A DNA stretch of 64,000 nt from FLUQ01 sp031550605 (GTDB lineage Bacteria > Desulfobacterota > Desulfovibrionia > Desulfovibrionales > Desulfovibrionaceae): the NCBI GenBank assembly GCA_031550605.1, contig JAVBOK010000021.1, forward strand, positions 39,497 to 103,496, read 5' to 3'. Under the pieces are notes generated by a model. That model was not told where the DNA came from. It ran no database searches and saw nothing but the letters and a program-made list of their open reading frames with translations. Shown here piece after piece: positions 22,425-30,714 of this stretch. Positions within the stretch are counted from its first letter, which is position 1, and the number at the start of each line of letters is the position of its first letter. Both the position numbers and the translations under genes were made by a program.

Positions 22425-23650
22425 CCGCCCGCGGCCCGCTTCCCCCCCTCCACGGTCCGCTTCGCCTGCGGCCGGAGGATTTTCTGGCCGTATTCGTCGA
22501 CATGCTGCTGCACGGCCGGGAAAGCGCCGGGCACCTGCAATGGATGACGCCGGATTCCTTTGCCGAGGCCGCCGCCCTGCGCTGCGGCGATCTTGACTGC
22601 GACGCGCGGATTATGGCGGAGCGCCTGCGGGACATGTTCGGCATCGCCCCGGATGCCGCCCCCCTGTCCGCTTCCGCCCCGTTCGGGCAGTGGGCCGGCG
22701 CGCTGCACGCCGCCTGCGCGGGCAGGCCGGATGTTGTCGGTTTCCGCACTTCCGGCAGCACGGGCGCGCCGGTGCTGCACACCCTGCCCTTTGCCGCGCT
22801 GGAACAGGAAGTGCGCTGCGTTCTGCCGCGCCTGCCCCTGCGCCGCGTATGCAGCGTGATGCCCCGCTACCACTGTTTCGGCTTCGTGTTCGGCGTGCTG
22901 ATGCCGCGCCTCACCGGCGCGCCGCGGCGAGCTTTTCTGCCCCTGCCCACGATGGAGCTGACGGCGCATCTGCGGCCGGGCGACGCTCTGGTGGGCTTTC
23001 CCTTTTTCTTCGACGCCCTGGCCCGTGTGGGCGCCGACCTGTCCGGGGTCATGCCCCTGACGGCGGGCAGCCCCTGCCCGCCGGCTCTGGCCGATGCCCT
23101 GCTGGCCGCCGGAGCGGACGGAGTGCGTGAAATTTACGGCGCCTCGGAGCTTTCCGCGGTGGGCCTGCGCTGCATCACCCGGACGGGGGAAGCGGCGGAC
23201 CTTCCCTTCACTCTGCTGCCCCAATGGGAACGCGCGGAAGGAGGCCTGATCCGCAGAGCGGAAGACGGGAACGCCTCCCCGGCCGCTTCCCCGCCCGACA
23301 GACTTCACTGGCTGGACGAACGGCATTTCACCGTGCTGGCGCGCCGCGACAAGGCCGTGCAGGTCGGAGGGCGCAACGTGTACCCCGACCGGGTTCGCGG
23401 CGTGCTGGAAAGCCACCCGGCCGTCGACGTCTGCCGGGTGCGCCTGATGCGGCCGGAAGAAGGCTGGCGGCTCAAGGCCTTTGTGGTGCCGAAAAGTCCG
23501 TTGCCCGAAGAGGAGGAGGCCATGCGCCTGCGCGCCGCGCTCTTCGCCTGGTGCCGCGAGCGTCTGGCCCCGGAGTCCGTGCCCAAATCCATCACCTTCG
23601 GCGAGGCCCTGCCCCATAACGCGTACGGCAAAGACGCGGACTGGGAATAG
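22421..23650 (+). CDS. AMP-dependent acyl/aryl ligase
   Basis: A 409-residue ANL-superfamily adenylating enzyme. Motifs are the phosphate loop TSGSTGAP near residue 110, EIYGASELS near 239, the hinge region RDKAVQVGGRNVYPDRV and a C-terminal catalytic lysine in HNAYGKDADW. It is about 100 residues shorter than 4-coumarate-CoA ligase, like the AMP ligases of aryl polyene clusters that load an aromatic acid starter onto ACP. The starter source is unclear because no ammonia-lyase gene is present here. It closes the cluster. A weak hairpin without a T-run follows at 23657-23675. Confidence 0.88.
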   Translation: MTARGPLPPLHGPLRLRPEDFLAVFVDMLLHGRESAGHLQWMTPDSFAEAAALRCGDLDCDARIMAERLRDMFGIAPDAAPLSASAPFGQWAGALHAACAGRPDVVGFRTSGSTGAPVLHTLPFAALEQEVRCVLPRLPLRRVCSVMPRYHCFGFVFGVLMPRLTGAPRRAFLPLPTMELTAHLRPGDALVGFPFFFDALARVGADLSGVMPLTAGSPCPPALADALLAAGADGVREIYGASELSAVGLRCITRTGEAADLPFTLLPQWERAEGGLIRRAEDGNASPAASPPDRLHWLDERHFTVLARRDKAVQVGGRNVYPDRVRGVLESHPAVDVCRVRLMRPEEGWRLKAFVVPKSPLPEEEEAMRLRAALFAWCRERLAPESVPKSITFGEALPHNAYGKDADWE

Positions 23651-23814
23651 CCCCGATCCCGAACCGGATTCGGGACCTGCCCCGCTCCGGCCGAGGCGGC
23701 GGACCGTATTTCGGGCCCGCGCCGTCTTCCGCGCCACCATGCCCGGAAGGATTTGTCCAGGAGAAACCGGGCCGGTCGCCCACACCCTTGCCAAAAAGCC
23801 CGGAACATGGTAAG

Positions 23815-23825
23815 TGGTCCTACCA
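23815..23825. promoter_or_regulatory. FadR-subfamily GntR operator
   Basis: TGGTCCTACCA fits the FadR-type consensus TNGTNNNACNA exactly and is palindromic. It ends 27 bases before the GntR gene start at 23853, so it probably mediates autoregulation and control of the whole downstream operon. Confidence 0.6.
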
Positions 23826-23852
23826 ATTTCTCCCCATACCCTGGCAGGACCC

Positions 23853-24590
23853 ATGGCCCCTTTGCGGGAAATCAAAAAAATCATCGTCCATGACGCGATC
23901 ATCGAAAGCGTTATGGAATATATCAAGGCCAACAATCTGGCCATGGGCGACCGCATTCCCTCGGAACGGGCCCTGGCCGAGGCCCTCAAAGTCAGCCGCA
24001 GTTCCGTGCGCGGAGCGTTGAAAGCCCTCGAATCCAGCGGCGTGCTGGAAATCAAGCACGGCGGCGGGGCCTACCTGCGGTCCCTGTCCTGCGCCATCTT
24101 TTATCAATATACCAGCGACCACCGGGAAAACCTGGAACTGTTGCGCAACCTGCTGCAGGCCCGCCAGGCCATCGAAGAATGGGCCGTGGCGGAAGCGGCC
24201 CGGTTCATCGCCCCGGCTCAGGTCAAAGAATTGTATGCCCTTGAAAAGCGGCAACTGCGGGCCTTTGAAAAGGAAGATCCCGACGGGAAACCGGAATTCG
24301 AACTGCCGAATATGGCCCTGGAAATCGCGGTGACCCGTCTGTTCGGCAATGCCGTTCTGCTGGAAATGCATGAAAAGATCGAAAAGATGTGGAAGCAGAG
24401 TTACCGGCATCTGGGCATGACGCCCTTTCCGCCCCAGATCCGCTACGAGCACCACATGGCCATCATCAAAGGCCTGGAAGACGGGGACCCCGAACAGGCC
24501 AGGGCGGCCATCAGCCATCACAACCGCTCGTTGGAAACGCACATTGCCGCCGCTATCGCCAGGCTGGACGCGGCGCAAACCACCCCCTGA
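23853..24590 (+). CDS. GntR-family (FadR subfamily) transcriptional regulator
   Basis: A 245-residue repressor with an N-terminal winged helix (VMEYIKANNLAMGDRIPSER, SRSSVRGALKALESSGVLE, HGGGAYL) and a C-terminal all-helical ligand domain (FCD type). Ligand-domain histidines are visible in YEHHMAIIKGLEDGD and SHHNRS. FadR-subfamily members sense organic acids or their derivatives. It heads the operon for the hydro-lyase, transporter and racemase genes, 32 bases before the first. The ATG at 23853 follows GCAGGA; a GTG at 23814 would place the operator in the coding region, so the shorter start is preferred. Confidence 0.88.
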   Translation: MAPLREIKKIIVHDAIIESVMEYIKANNLAMGDRIPSERALAEALKVSRSSVRGALKALESSGVLEIKHGGGAYLRSLSCAIFYQYTSDHRENLELLRNLLQARQAIEEWAVAEAARFIAPAQVKELYALEKRQLRAFEKEDPDGKPEFELPNMALEIAVTRLFGNAVLLEMHEKIEKMWKQSYRHLGMTPFPPQIRYEHHMAIIKGLEDGDPEQARAAISHHNRSLETHIAAAIARLDAAQTTP

Positions 24591-24622
24591 AAAAGCGCCT
24601 TTACCTACAAGGAGTGACGCGT

Positions 24623-25882
24623 ATGCATGCAGTGGAAAAGGTTCTGGCCGCCAAGGCCGGAAAAAAATCCGTCAGTACGGGTGAAATCGTTAACTGCGAC
24701 GTGGACGTCGCGGGCATCAACGACATTTACCTGCAAACCGTGCGATCGTTTTTCGAAATCGGCGGCAAAAAGGTCAGGCATCCGGAACGGGTGCTCATTT
24801 TCATGGACCATTACGCCCCGGCGTCCACCATCATGCAGGCGGACAACCAGAAGCAGTTCCGGGAATTCGCCCGTGAACAGGGCATTGGCGGCGTGATGGA
24901 CATCGACCAGGGCGTCTGCCACCAGGTGGTCATTGACCACGGCTTTTCGCGGCCGGGGCGTCTGGTGGTCATCACCGATTCGCACACCACCACGCACGGC
25001 GCCCTGGGCGCTTTCGGCACCGGGGTGGGCGCCACGGACCTGGCCGCCATCATGCTGACGGGCAAACTCTGGTTCCGGGTGCCGGAAGTGATCCGCATCA
25101 ACCTGGAAGGCAGGCTGCGGCCCGGCGTGTTCGCGAAAGACGTCATCCTGCACGTCATCGGCCAACTGCAGGCCGATTACGGCGTGTACCGGGCCGTGGA
25201 ATTCACGGGACCGGCCCTGGCCGCGATCCCCATGTCCGAACGTTTCACCCTGTGCAACATGACCACGGAAATGGGCGCCAAAACCGCCTGGATCCAGCCG
25301 GACCAGATCACCTTCGACTTTCTGAGGGCAAAGGGCATCAGCGACTACACGGTGTATGAAAGCGATCCCGGCTTCAACTACTTCGCCGAGCACAATTTCG
25401 ACCTGAACGCGCTGGAGCCGCAGCTGGCCGCGCCGCACAGCGTGGACAACGTCTTCCCCGTTTCCCGGTATGCGGGCCGCCCGGTGCAGCAGGCGTACCT
25501 GGGCACCTGCACAGGCGGGCGGCTGGAGGATCTGGCCGTCGCCGCCCGCATCCTGCGGGGCAAACGCGTTGCCAAAGACACCCGGTTCATCGTGGTGCCC
25601 GCCTCGAAGAAAGTGCTGCTGGACGCCATGGAAACCGGCGTCATGCAAACCCTGATCGCCGCCGGGGCCACCATCACCACCCCCGGCTGCGCGGCCTGTC
25701 TGGGCGTGCACGAAGGCATGCTGGCTTCCGGCGAAACCTGCATCACCGCGTCCAGCCGGAACTTCCCCGGCCGCATGGGCAGCAGCGAGGCGGACATCTT
25801 CCTTGGCTCCCCGGCTTCCGTGGCCGCCGCCGCTCTGACCGGCAAACTGACCGACCCCACGCCGTACCTTGTCCAGGAGTAA
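24623..25882 (+). CDS. Aconitase-superfamily hydro-lyase, large subunit (LeuC-like)
   Basis: The 419-residue protein is of the LeuC/homoaconitase/dimethylmaleate hydratase group. The three iron-sulfur cysteines are present in GTCTGGRLED and TPGCAACLG. Other blocks are MDHYAPAS, DQGVCHQVVIDHG and ITDSHTTTHGALGAFGTGVGATD. With the small subunit it should add or remove water on a 2-hydroxy di- or tricarboxylate using a 4Fe-4S cluster. The context (transporters and a 2-hydroxyacid racemase, no leuA or leuB) argues against leucine synthesis and for catabolism of an imported acid. An AAGGAG site precedes the ATG. Confidence 0.88.
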   Translation: MHAVEKVLAAKAGKKSVSTGEIVNCDVDVAGINDIYLQTVRSFFEIGGKKVRHPERVLIFMDHYAPASTIMQADNQKQFREFAREQGIGGVMDIDQGVCHQVVIDHGFSRPGRLVVITDSHTTTHGALGAFGTGVGATDLAAIMLTGKLWFRVPEVIRINLEGRLRPGVFAKDVILHVIGQLQADYGVYRAVEFTGPALAAIPMSERFTLCNMTTEMGAKTAWIQPDQITFDFLRAKGISDYTVYESDPGFNYFAEHNFDLNALEPQLAAPHSVDNVFPVSRYAGRPVQQAYLGTCTGGRLEDLAVAARILRGKRVAKDTRFIVVPASKKVLLDAMETGVMQTLIAAGATITTPGCAACLGVHEGMLASGETCITASSRNFPGRMGSSEADIFLGSPASVAAAALTGKLTDPTPYLVQE

Positions 25883-25886
25883 CGCC

Positions 25887-26393
25887 ATGCAGACCAAACT
25901 GACCGGCAAAGCCTTCGTTTACGGAAAAAATATCGACACCGACCAGATTTATCCCGGCCGGTACCTGGCCCTGACCGATCCCGAACTGGTGGCGGGACAC
26001 GCCATGGAAGGCGGCGCGGACCAGAATTTCAAAAAAGACTTCACACCCGGCGACATCATCGTGGCGGGCACCAACTTCGGCTGCGGCTCTTCCCGCGAGC
26101 ATGCGGCCGTCACCCTGAAAGCCGCCGGGGTGGGCGCGGTGCTGGCCGAATCCTTCGCCCGCATCTTTTACCGCAACGGCATCAACCTGGGCCTGCCGCT
26201 GCTGGTCTGTCCCGGCGTCAGCGCCAGGGTGAAGCGCGGCGACACGCTGGCCGTGGATCTTGAAAACTCCACGGTGCGCAACGAAAGCACGGGAGAGAGC
26301 TATCCGCTGGAACCGGTGTCGGATTACGCCCGGCACATTCTGGAGTCGGGCGGTATCAAACCCTTGCTGCGCGCGGAAGCTGAGGGCAAATAA
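25887..26393 (+). CDS. Aconitase-superfamily hydro-lyase, small subunit (LeuD-like)
   Basis: A 168-residue swivel domain with the family blocks GKNIDTDQIYPGRYL at the N-terminus and AGTNFGCGSSREHA near residue 60. The latter contributes the substrate-binding serine and arginine. It pairs with the preceding large subunit, which ends four bases upstream. The following 164-base gap to the transporter gene contains only short hairpins (CGGGGC/GCCCCG, AGCGG/CCGCT) and no clear promoter. Substrate choice among isopropylmalate, citramalate, dimethylmalate or related acids cannot be settled from sequence. Confidence 0.9.
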   Translation: MQTKLTGKAFVYGKNIDTDQIYPGRYLALTDPELVAGHAMEGGADQNFKKDFTPGDIIVAGTNFGCGSSREHAAVTLKAAGVGAVLAESFARIFYRNGINLGLPLLVCPGVSARVKRGDTLAVDLENSTVRNESTGESYPLEPVSDYARHILESGGIKPLLRAEAEGK

Positions 26394-26557
26394 ACCGCCC
26401 TGCCGGCTCGCGGGCCGGGGCTTTGCCCCGCGCCCGCTGCCGGAGCGGAATTTCCGCTGCATGCCGCTGTCGCCGCGCGCGGGTAACTTTTTGCATTCCA
26501 TGGAGGTCTTGCCTATCCAGCAGTAAAAACGCAACACTTTTACAAAGGGGTATTGTT

Positions 26558-28108
26558 ATGGATGTTCTGTTATCGGCCGCGGGAGAGGTCCTCTCCCTGT
26601 ACAACCTGATGCTCATGTCCATCGCCATGGTCCTGGGCATCATCGCGGGCGCGCTGCCGGGCTTTTCAGCCACCATGGCCGTGGCGCTGATGGTGCCGTT
26701 CACCTTCACCATGTCCCCGACCTCAGGGCTGGTCACCATCGGCGCATTGTACTGCGCGACCATTTTCGGCGGGTCCTTCTCCGCCATTTTGCTGAATACG
26801 CCCGGCACCCCGTCGTCCATCGGCACGACCTTTGACGGGTATCCCATGGCCCGGCAAGGGCGCGGGGAAGAGGCCATCTACACGGCCACCATCGCATCCT
26901 GCGTCGGCGGCCTGATCGGCACGGTGATTCTGATCGCCTTCGCCCTGCCGCTGGCGCGGGTGGCGCTGCGCTTCGGTCCGCCGGACTTCTTCTGGGTGGC
27001 CATCTTCGGCCTGACCATCATCTCCAGCCTGTCGGCGGAGTCGCTGGTCAAGGGCATCGCCGGCGGGGCGCTGGGCCTGATGATCAGCATGATCGGCATC
27101 GCCCCCGTGGGCGGGGACGTGCGTTTCGACTTCGGCGTGGCCGACTTTCAGGGCGGGGTGGAACTGATCTCCGTTCTGATCGGCTTTTTCTGCATTCCCG
27201 AAATTCTGCGCATGGCCGCCGAGCCGGATATGGATTACGAAGAGGTGAAAATCGACGGCGACACCGGCGACGGGGTCAAGGAAAGTCCGCTCCGGCGGGC
27301 CTGGGACAACGTGATGGCGGTCAGACACTGGGGCAACACGCTGCGGTCTTCGCTGATCGGGGCCTTTGTGGGCATTCTGCCCGGCGCGGGCGGCAACATC
27401 GCCAACCTGGTGGCGTACAACGAGACCAAACGCGTGGCTTCCGACCCCGAAACCTTCGGCAAGGGCAATCCCCAGGGCGTGGTGGCCACGGAATCGTCCA
27501 ACAACGCCGTGGTCGAAGGGGCCATGGTGCCGCTGCTGGCGCTGGGGGTGCCCGGATCCCCTCCGGCGGCCATCATTTACGGGGCGCTGCTGCTGCAGGG
27601 CCTGACCCCCGGCCCCGAGCTGTTCACCAGCCGCGGGGACATCACCTACGCGTTTTTGTTTTCCTTCTTCGTGTCCAATATCATGATCGTGCTGTTCGGC
27701 CTGCCGTCGGGCCGGTGGGTGTACAAAACCGTGGTCAACATTCCCACCCGCGTGCTGGTGCCCTCCATCCTGCTGCTGACCATCGTGGGTTCCTACGCCA
27801 TCCGCAGCAATGAAATGGACGTCATCGTCATGTTTGTCTGCGGCATTCTGGGCTACATCCTGCGCGAACTGGAATTCAACGCCGGCCCCATCGTGCTGGG
27901 CCTGATTCTGGGTCCCATCGCCGAAAAGGGCTTCGTGCAGGGGCTGATCATGGGCAATGCGGTGTCGTCGGACATGCCCGGTCTGATTTTCTTCACCCGG
28001 CCGCTGTCCATCACGCTTATCGTGCTGTCCCTGCTGTCCGCCTGCTGGCCCCTGATCCGCATGCTGATGGACAAGAGAAAAGCCGCCGGGAAAGGAGCCC
28101 TGTCATGA
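26558..28108 (+). CDS. tctA: Tripartite tricarboxylate transporter, large membrane subunit TctA, copy 1
   Basis: The 516-residue inner-membrane protein has about twelve hydrophobic segments and the TctA signatures: IAGALPGFSATMAVAL near the start, the GTPSSIGTTFDGYP block, LPGAGGNIANLVAYNETKR, and GVPGSPPAAIIYGALLLQGLTPGPELF. TctA with TctB and a periplasmic TctC imports carboxylates using the ion gradient. The start at 26558 follows AAAGGGG. It overlaps its TctB by ATGA. A near-identical second copy begins 2,121 bases downstream. No TctC gene lies in this operon. Confidence 0.95.
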   Translation: MDVLLSAAGEVLSLYNLMLMSIAMVLGIIAGALPGFSATMAVALMVPFTFTMSPTSGLVTIGALYCATIFGGSFSAILLNTPGTPSSIGTTFDGYPMARQGRGEEAIYTATIASCVGGLIGTVILIAFALPLARVALRFGPPDFFWVAIFGLTIISSLSAESLVKGIAGGALGLMISMIGIAPVGGDVRFDFGVADFQGGVELISVLIGFFCIPEILRMAAEPDMDYEEVKIDGDTGDGVKESPLRRAWDNVMAVRHWGNTLRSSLIGAFVGILPGAGGNIANLVAYNETKRVASDPETFGKGNPQGVVATESSNNAVVEGAMVPLLALGVPGSPPAAIIYGALLLQGLTPGPELFTSRGDITYAFLFSFFVSNIMIVLFGLPSGRWVYKTVVNIPTRVLVPSILLLTIVGSYAIRSNEMDVIVMFVCGILGYILRELEFNAGPIVLGLILGPIAEKGFVQGLIMGNAVSSDMPGLIFFTRPLSITLIVLSLLSACWPLIRMLMDKRKAAGKGALS

Positions 28109-28581
28109 ACGCGCCGAAGAATGAACCCAAAAAGCTGAACACGGACCTGGTGGGCGGCATCATCATGCTGGCCACGGCCGCGTTCTTTCAGTTCAACATG
28201 GACCCGGACTTCACCCGGCTGGCGGCCTATTTTCCCGAGCGCATCATCATCGCCCTCGCTGTTCTGGGCGCGGCGCTGCTGGTCAAAGCGTACATGCAGC
28301 CGGTCCGGATGGAGAATTTCATCCGCAAAATGAACGCCCCCATGATGTTCACCATCATTGTGGGCCTGGCCTGGGTTTTCCTGCTGGAATGGATAGGTTT
28401 CGTCATTGCCAGTCTGGCGGCCATCTTCATCATCCTGTACCGGCTGGAGCCCAAAGCCAAGCGCACCCCGGTGCGGGTGGCCAAGCTGGCGGCCATAGCC
28501 GCGGGCGAAGTGGCCGTGATTTACGTGGTGTTTGTGAAGTTGCTGTATGTGACGATGCCCGTCGGGCGCATTTTCGGATAA
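28105..28581 (+). CDS. tctB: Tripartite tricarboxylate transporter, small membrane subunit TctB, copy 1
   Basis: This 158-residue protein has about four hydrophobic helices (LVGGIIMLATAAFFQF, IALAVLGAALLVKA, MFTIIVGLAWVFLLEWIGF, LAAIAAGEVAVIYVVF), the usual plan of TctB. It forms the membrane part with TctA. It starts inside the TctA stop (ATGA), a sign of stoichiometric coupling. The N-terminal nine residues and most of the rest are shared with copy 2 at 30226. Confidence 0.92.
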   Translation: MNAPKNEPKKLNTDLVGGIIMLATAAFFQFNMDPDFTRLAAYFPERIIIALAVLGAALLVKAYMQPVRMENFIRKMNAPMMFTIIVGLAWVFLLEWIGFVIASLAAIFIILYRLEPKAKRTPVRVAKLAAIAAGEVAVIYVVFVKLLYVTMPVGRIFG

Positions 28582-28592
28582 AGCGAGCCGTC

Positions 28593-28620
28593 CACCGTGC
28601 CCGCTCACGCGGGCACGGTG
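28593..28620. other. Perfect 12-bp hairpin between the two TctBA copies
   Basis: CACCGTGCCCGC and GCGGGCACGGTG flank a TCAC loop, with no T-run after. It may be a processing or stability element, or slow transcription between copies. Confidence 0.5.
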
Positions 28621-28678
28621 CCGGTCAGCTTGATCGACCGCGTTCAATACGGTAAACGTTTTCAAAAAGGGTGCGACC

Positions 28679-30229
28679 ATGGATGTTCTGTTAGCGGCTG
28701 CGGGTGAAGTGCTCACCATAAAAAACCTGTTGTTCATGTCCATCGCCATGGTGCTGGGCATCATCGCCGGTGCGTTGCCGGGATTTTCCGCCACCATGGC
28801 CGTGGCGCTGATGGTGCCGTTCACCTTCACCATGTCCCCGACCTCGGGCCTGGTCACCATCGGCGCGTTGTACTGCGCGACCATCTTCGGCGGGTCCTTT
28901 TCCGCGATCCTGCTGAATACGCCCGGCACCCCCTCATCCATCGGCACGACCTTTGACGGATACCCGATGGCCCGGCAGGGGCGGGGGGAAGAGGCCATCT
29001 ACACGGCCACCATCGCATCCGGCGTAGGCGGGTTCATCGGCACCTTCATGCTGATCCTCTTTGCCCTGCCGCTGGCCCGCGTAGCCCTGCGCTTCGGTCC
29101 GCCGGAATTTTTCTGGGTCAGCATCTTCGGCCTGACCATCATCGCCAGCCTGTCGGCTGAATCGCTGCTTAAAGGCATCGCCGGCGGCTTTCTGGGCCTG
29201 ATGATCAGCATGATCGGCATCGCGCCCGTGGGCGGCGACGTCCGGTTCGATCTGGGGGTGGCCGACTTTCAGGGCGGGGTGGAGCTGATCTCCGTGCTGA
29301 TCGGTTTCTTCTGCATCCCCGAAATCCTGCGCATGGCCGCCGACCCGGAACTGGATTATGAAGAGGTGCAGGTCCAGGAAGACGGCACGAAAAAGGTCAG
29401 GGAAAATCCGCTGAAGCTGGCCTGGCACAACGTCATGGCGGTCAGGCACTGGGGCAACGTGCTGCGTTCGTCCATCATCGGGGGCTTTGTGGGCATTCTG
29501 CCCGGAGCGGGCGGCAACATCGCCAACCTGGTGGCGTACAACGAGACCAAGCGCGTGGCTTCCGACCCCGAAACCTTCGGCAAAGGCAACGCCCAGGGCA
29601 TCGTGGCCACGGAATCATCCAACAACGCCGTGGTCGAAGGGGCCATGGTGCCGCTGCTGGCGCTGGGGGTGCCCGGATCCCCTCCGGCGGCCATCATTTA
29701 CGGGGCGCTGCTGCTGCAGGGCCTGACCCCCGGCCCCGAACTGTTCACCAGCCGCGGGGACATCACCTACGCCTTTTTGTTCTCTTTCTTCATCTCCAAC
29801 GCCATGATCGTGCTGTACGGCATTCCGGCCGGCAAATGGGTGTACAAAGCCGTGGTCAACATTCCCACCCGCGTGCTGGTGCCCTCCATCCTGCTGCTGA
29901 CCATCGTGGGTTCCTACGCCATCCGCAACAACGAGATGGACGTCATCGTCATGTTCATCTGCGGCATCCTGGGCTATATTCTGCGCGAACTGGAATTCAA
30001 CGCCGGCCCCATCGTGCTGGGGCTGATCCTGGGTCCCATCGCCGAAAAGGGCTTCGTGCAGGGGCTGATCATGGGCAATTCCGTTTCCGCGGACATGCCC
30101 GGCCTGATTTTCTTCACCCGCCCGCTGTCCATCATCCTCATCGTGCTGTCCGTGCTGTCCGCCTGCTGGCCCCTGATCCGCATGATGATGGACAAGAAAA
30201 AAGCCGCCAGGGAAGGAGCTTCGTCATGA
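28679..30229 (+). CDS. tctA: Tripartite tricarboxylate transporter, large membrane subunit TctA, copy 2
   Basis: A 516-residue paralogue of the gene at 26558, with the same membrane layout and blocks (ALPGFSATMAVAL, LPGAGGNIANL, GVPGSPPAAIIYGALL). The most different part is around residue 225, where copy 1 has YEEVKIDGDTGDGVKES and this copy has YEEVQVQEDGTKKVREN. Ligand-contact regions look the same, so both copies may carry the same substrate or share one TctC receptor encoded elsewhere. An AAAGGGTG site precedes the ATG. It overlaps TctB copy 2 by four bases. Confidence 0.95.
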   Translation: MDVLLAAAGEVLTIKNLLFMSIAMVLGIIAGALPGFSATMAVALMVPFTFTMSPTSGLVTIGALYCATIFGGSFSAILLNTPGTPSSIGTTFDGYPMARQGRGEEAIYTATIASGVGGFIGTFMLILFALPLARVALRFGPPEFFWVSIFGLTIIASLSAESLLKGIAGGFLGLMISMIGIAPVGGDVRFDLGVADFQGGVELISVLIGFFCIPEILRMAADPELDYEEVQVQEDGTKKVRENPLKLAWHNVMAVRHWGNVLRSSIIGGFVGILPGAGGNIANLVAYNETKRVASDPETFGKGNAQGIVATESSNNAVVEGAMVPLLALGVPGSPPAAIIYGALLLQGLTPGPELFTSRGDITYAFLFSFFISNAMIVLYGIPAGKWVYKAVVNIPTRVLVPSILLLTIVGSYAIRNNEMDVIVMFICGILGYILRELEFNAGPIVLGLILGPIAEKGFVQGLIMGNSVSADMPGLIFFTRPLSIILIVLSVLSACWPLIRMMMDKKKAAREGASS

Positions 30230-30702
30230 ACGCGCCGAAAAGCGAACCCAAAAAACTGAACACCGACCGTATCGGCGGCATCATCATGCTGGCTGTGGCC
30301 GCTTTTTTCCAGTGGAACATGGACCCGGATTTCACCCGGCTGGCGGCCTATTTTCCCGAGCGCATCATCATCTGCCTGGCCGTGCTGGGCGTGATTCTGC
30401 TGGTCAAATCCCATCTCCGGCCCGTAATGATGGACAGTTTCACCAGCAAGATGAATTCCTCCATGATGTTCACCCTTGTCGTGGGACTGGCCTGGGTCTT
30501 TCTGCTGGAATGGATCGGCTTCATCATCTCCAGCCTTGCGGCCATCTTCATCATCCTGTACCGGCTGGAACCCAAAGCCAAACGCACCCCGGCGCGCATG
30601 GGCAAGCTGGCGGCTCTCGCGGCCCTTGAAGTGGCCGTCATCTATGTGGTATTCGTCAAGCTGCTCTACGTCACCATGCCCACCGGGCGTCTTTTCGGAT
30701 AA
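30226..30702 (+). CDS. tctB: Tripartite tricarboxylate transporter, small membrane subunit TctB, copy 2
   Basis: The 158-residue partner of TctA copy 2, with four hydrophobic helices as in copy 1. It differs from copy 1 mainly at residues 50-75 (HLRPVMMDSFTSKMNSS versus YMQPVRMENFIRKMNAP) and near the C-terminus. GGAAGGAG upstream lies within the end of TctA, and its ATG overlaps the TctA stop. The racemase gene follows after 12 bases with its own AAGGAGG site. Confidence 0.92.
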   Translation: MNAPKSEPKKLNTDRIGGIIMLAVAAFFQWNMDPDFTRLAAYFPERIIICLAVLGVILLVKSHLRPVMMDSFTSKMNSSMMFTLVVGLAWVFLLEWIGFIISSLAAIFIILYRLEPKAKRTPARMGKLAALAALEVAVIYVVFVKLLYVTMPTGRLFG

Positions 30703-30714
30703 GGAGGCCTCTTC

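Larger units (their letters stand above)
26558..30702 (+). repeat. Tandem duplication of the tctA-tctB pair
   Basis: Two units, 26558-28581 and 28679-30702, have the same gene order, lengths (516 + 158 codons each) and mostly identical bases, offset by 2,121. Divergence is concentrated in a short cytoplasmic loop after YEEV and in the TctB N-terminal half. Other stretches, such as about 27510-27650 versus 29631-29771, are almost unchanged, suggesting recent duplication or gene conversion. Confidence 0.92.

Noticed and set aside
24623..26393. Leucine biosynthesis leuCD
   Set aside because: No leuA, leuB or leucine leader is adjacent; the neighbours are transporters and a racemase under a FadR-type regulator, so a catabolic hydro-lyase is more likely.
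28593..28620. Hairpin between the TctBA copies as a terminator
   Set aside because: The stem is perfect but no T-run follows and the next gene belongs to the same operon.
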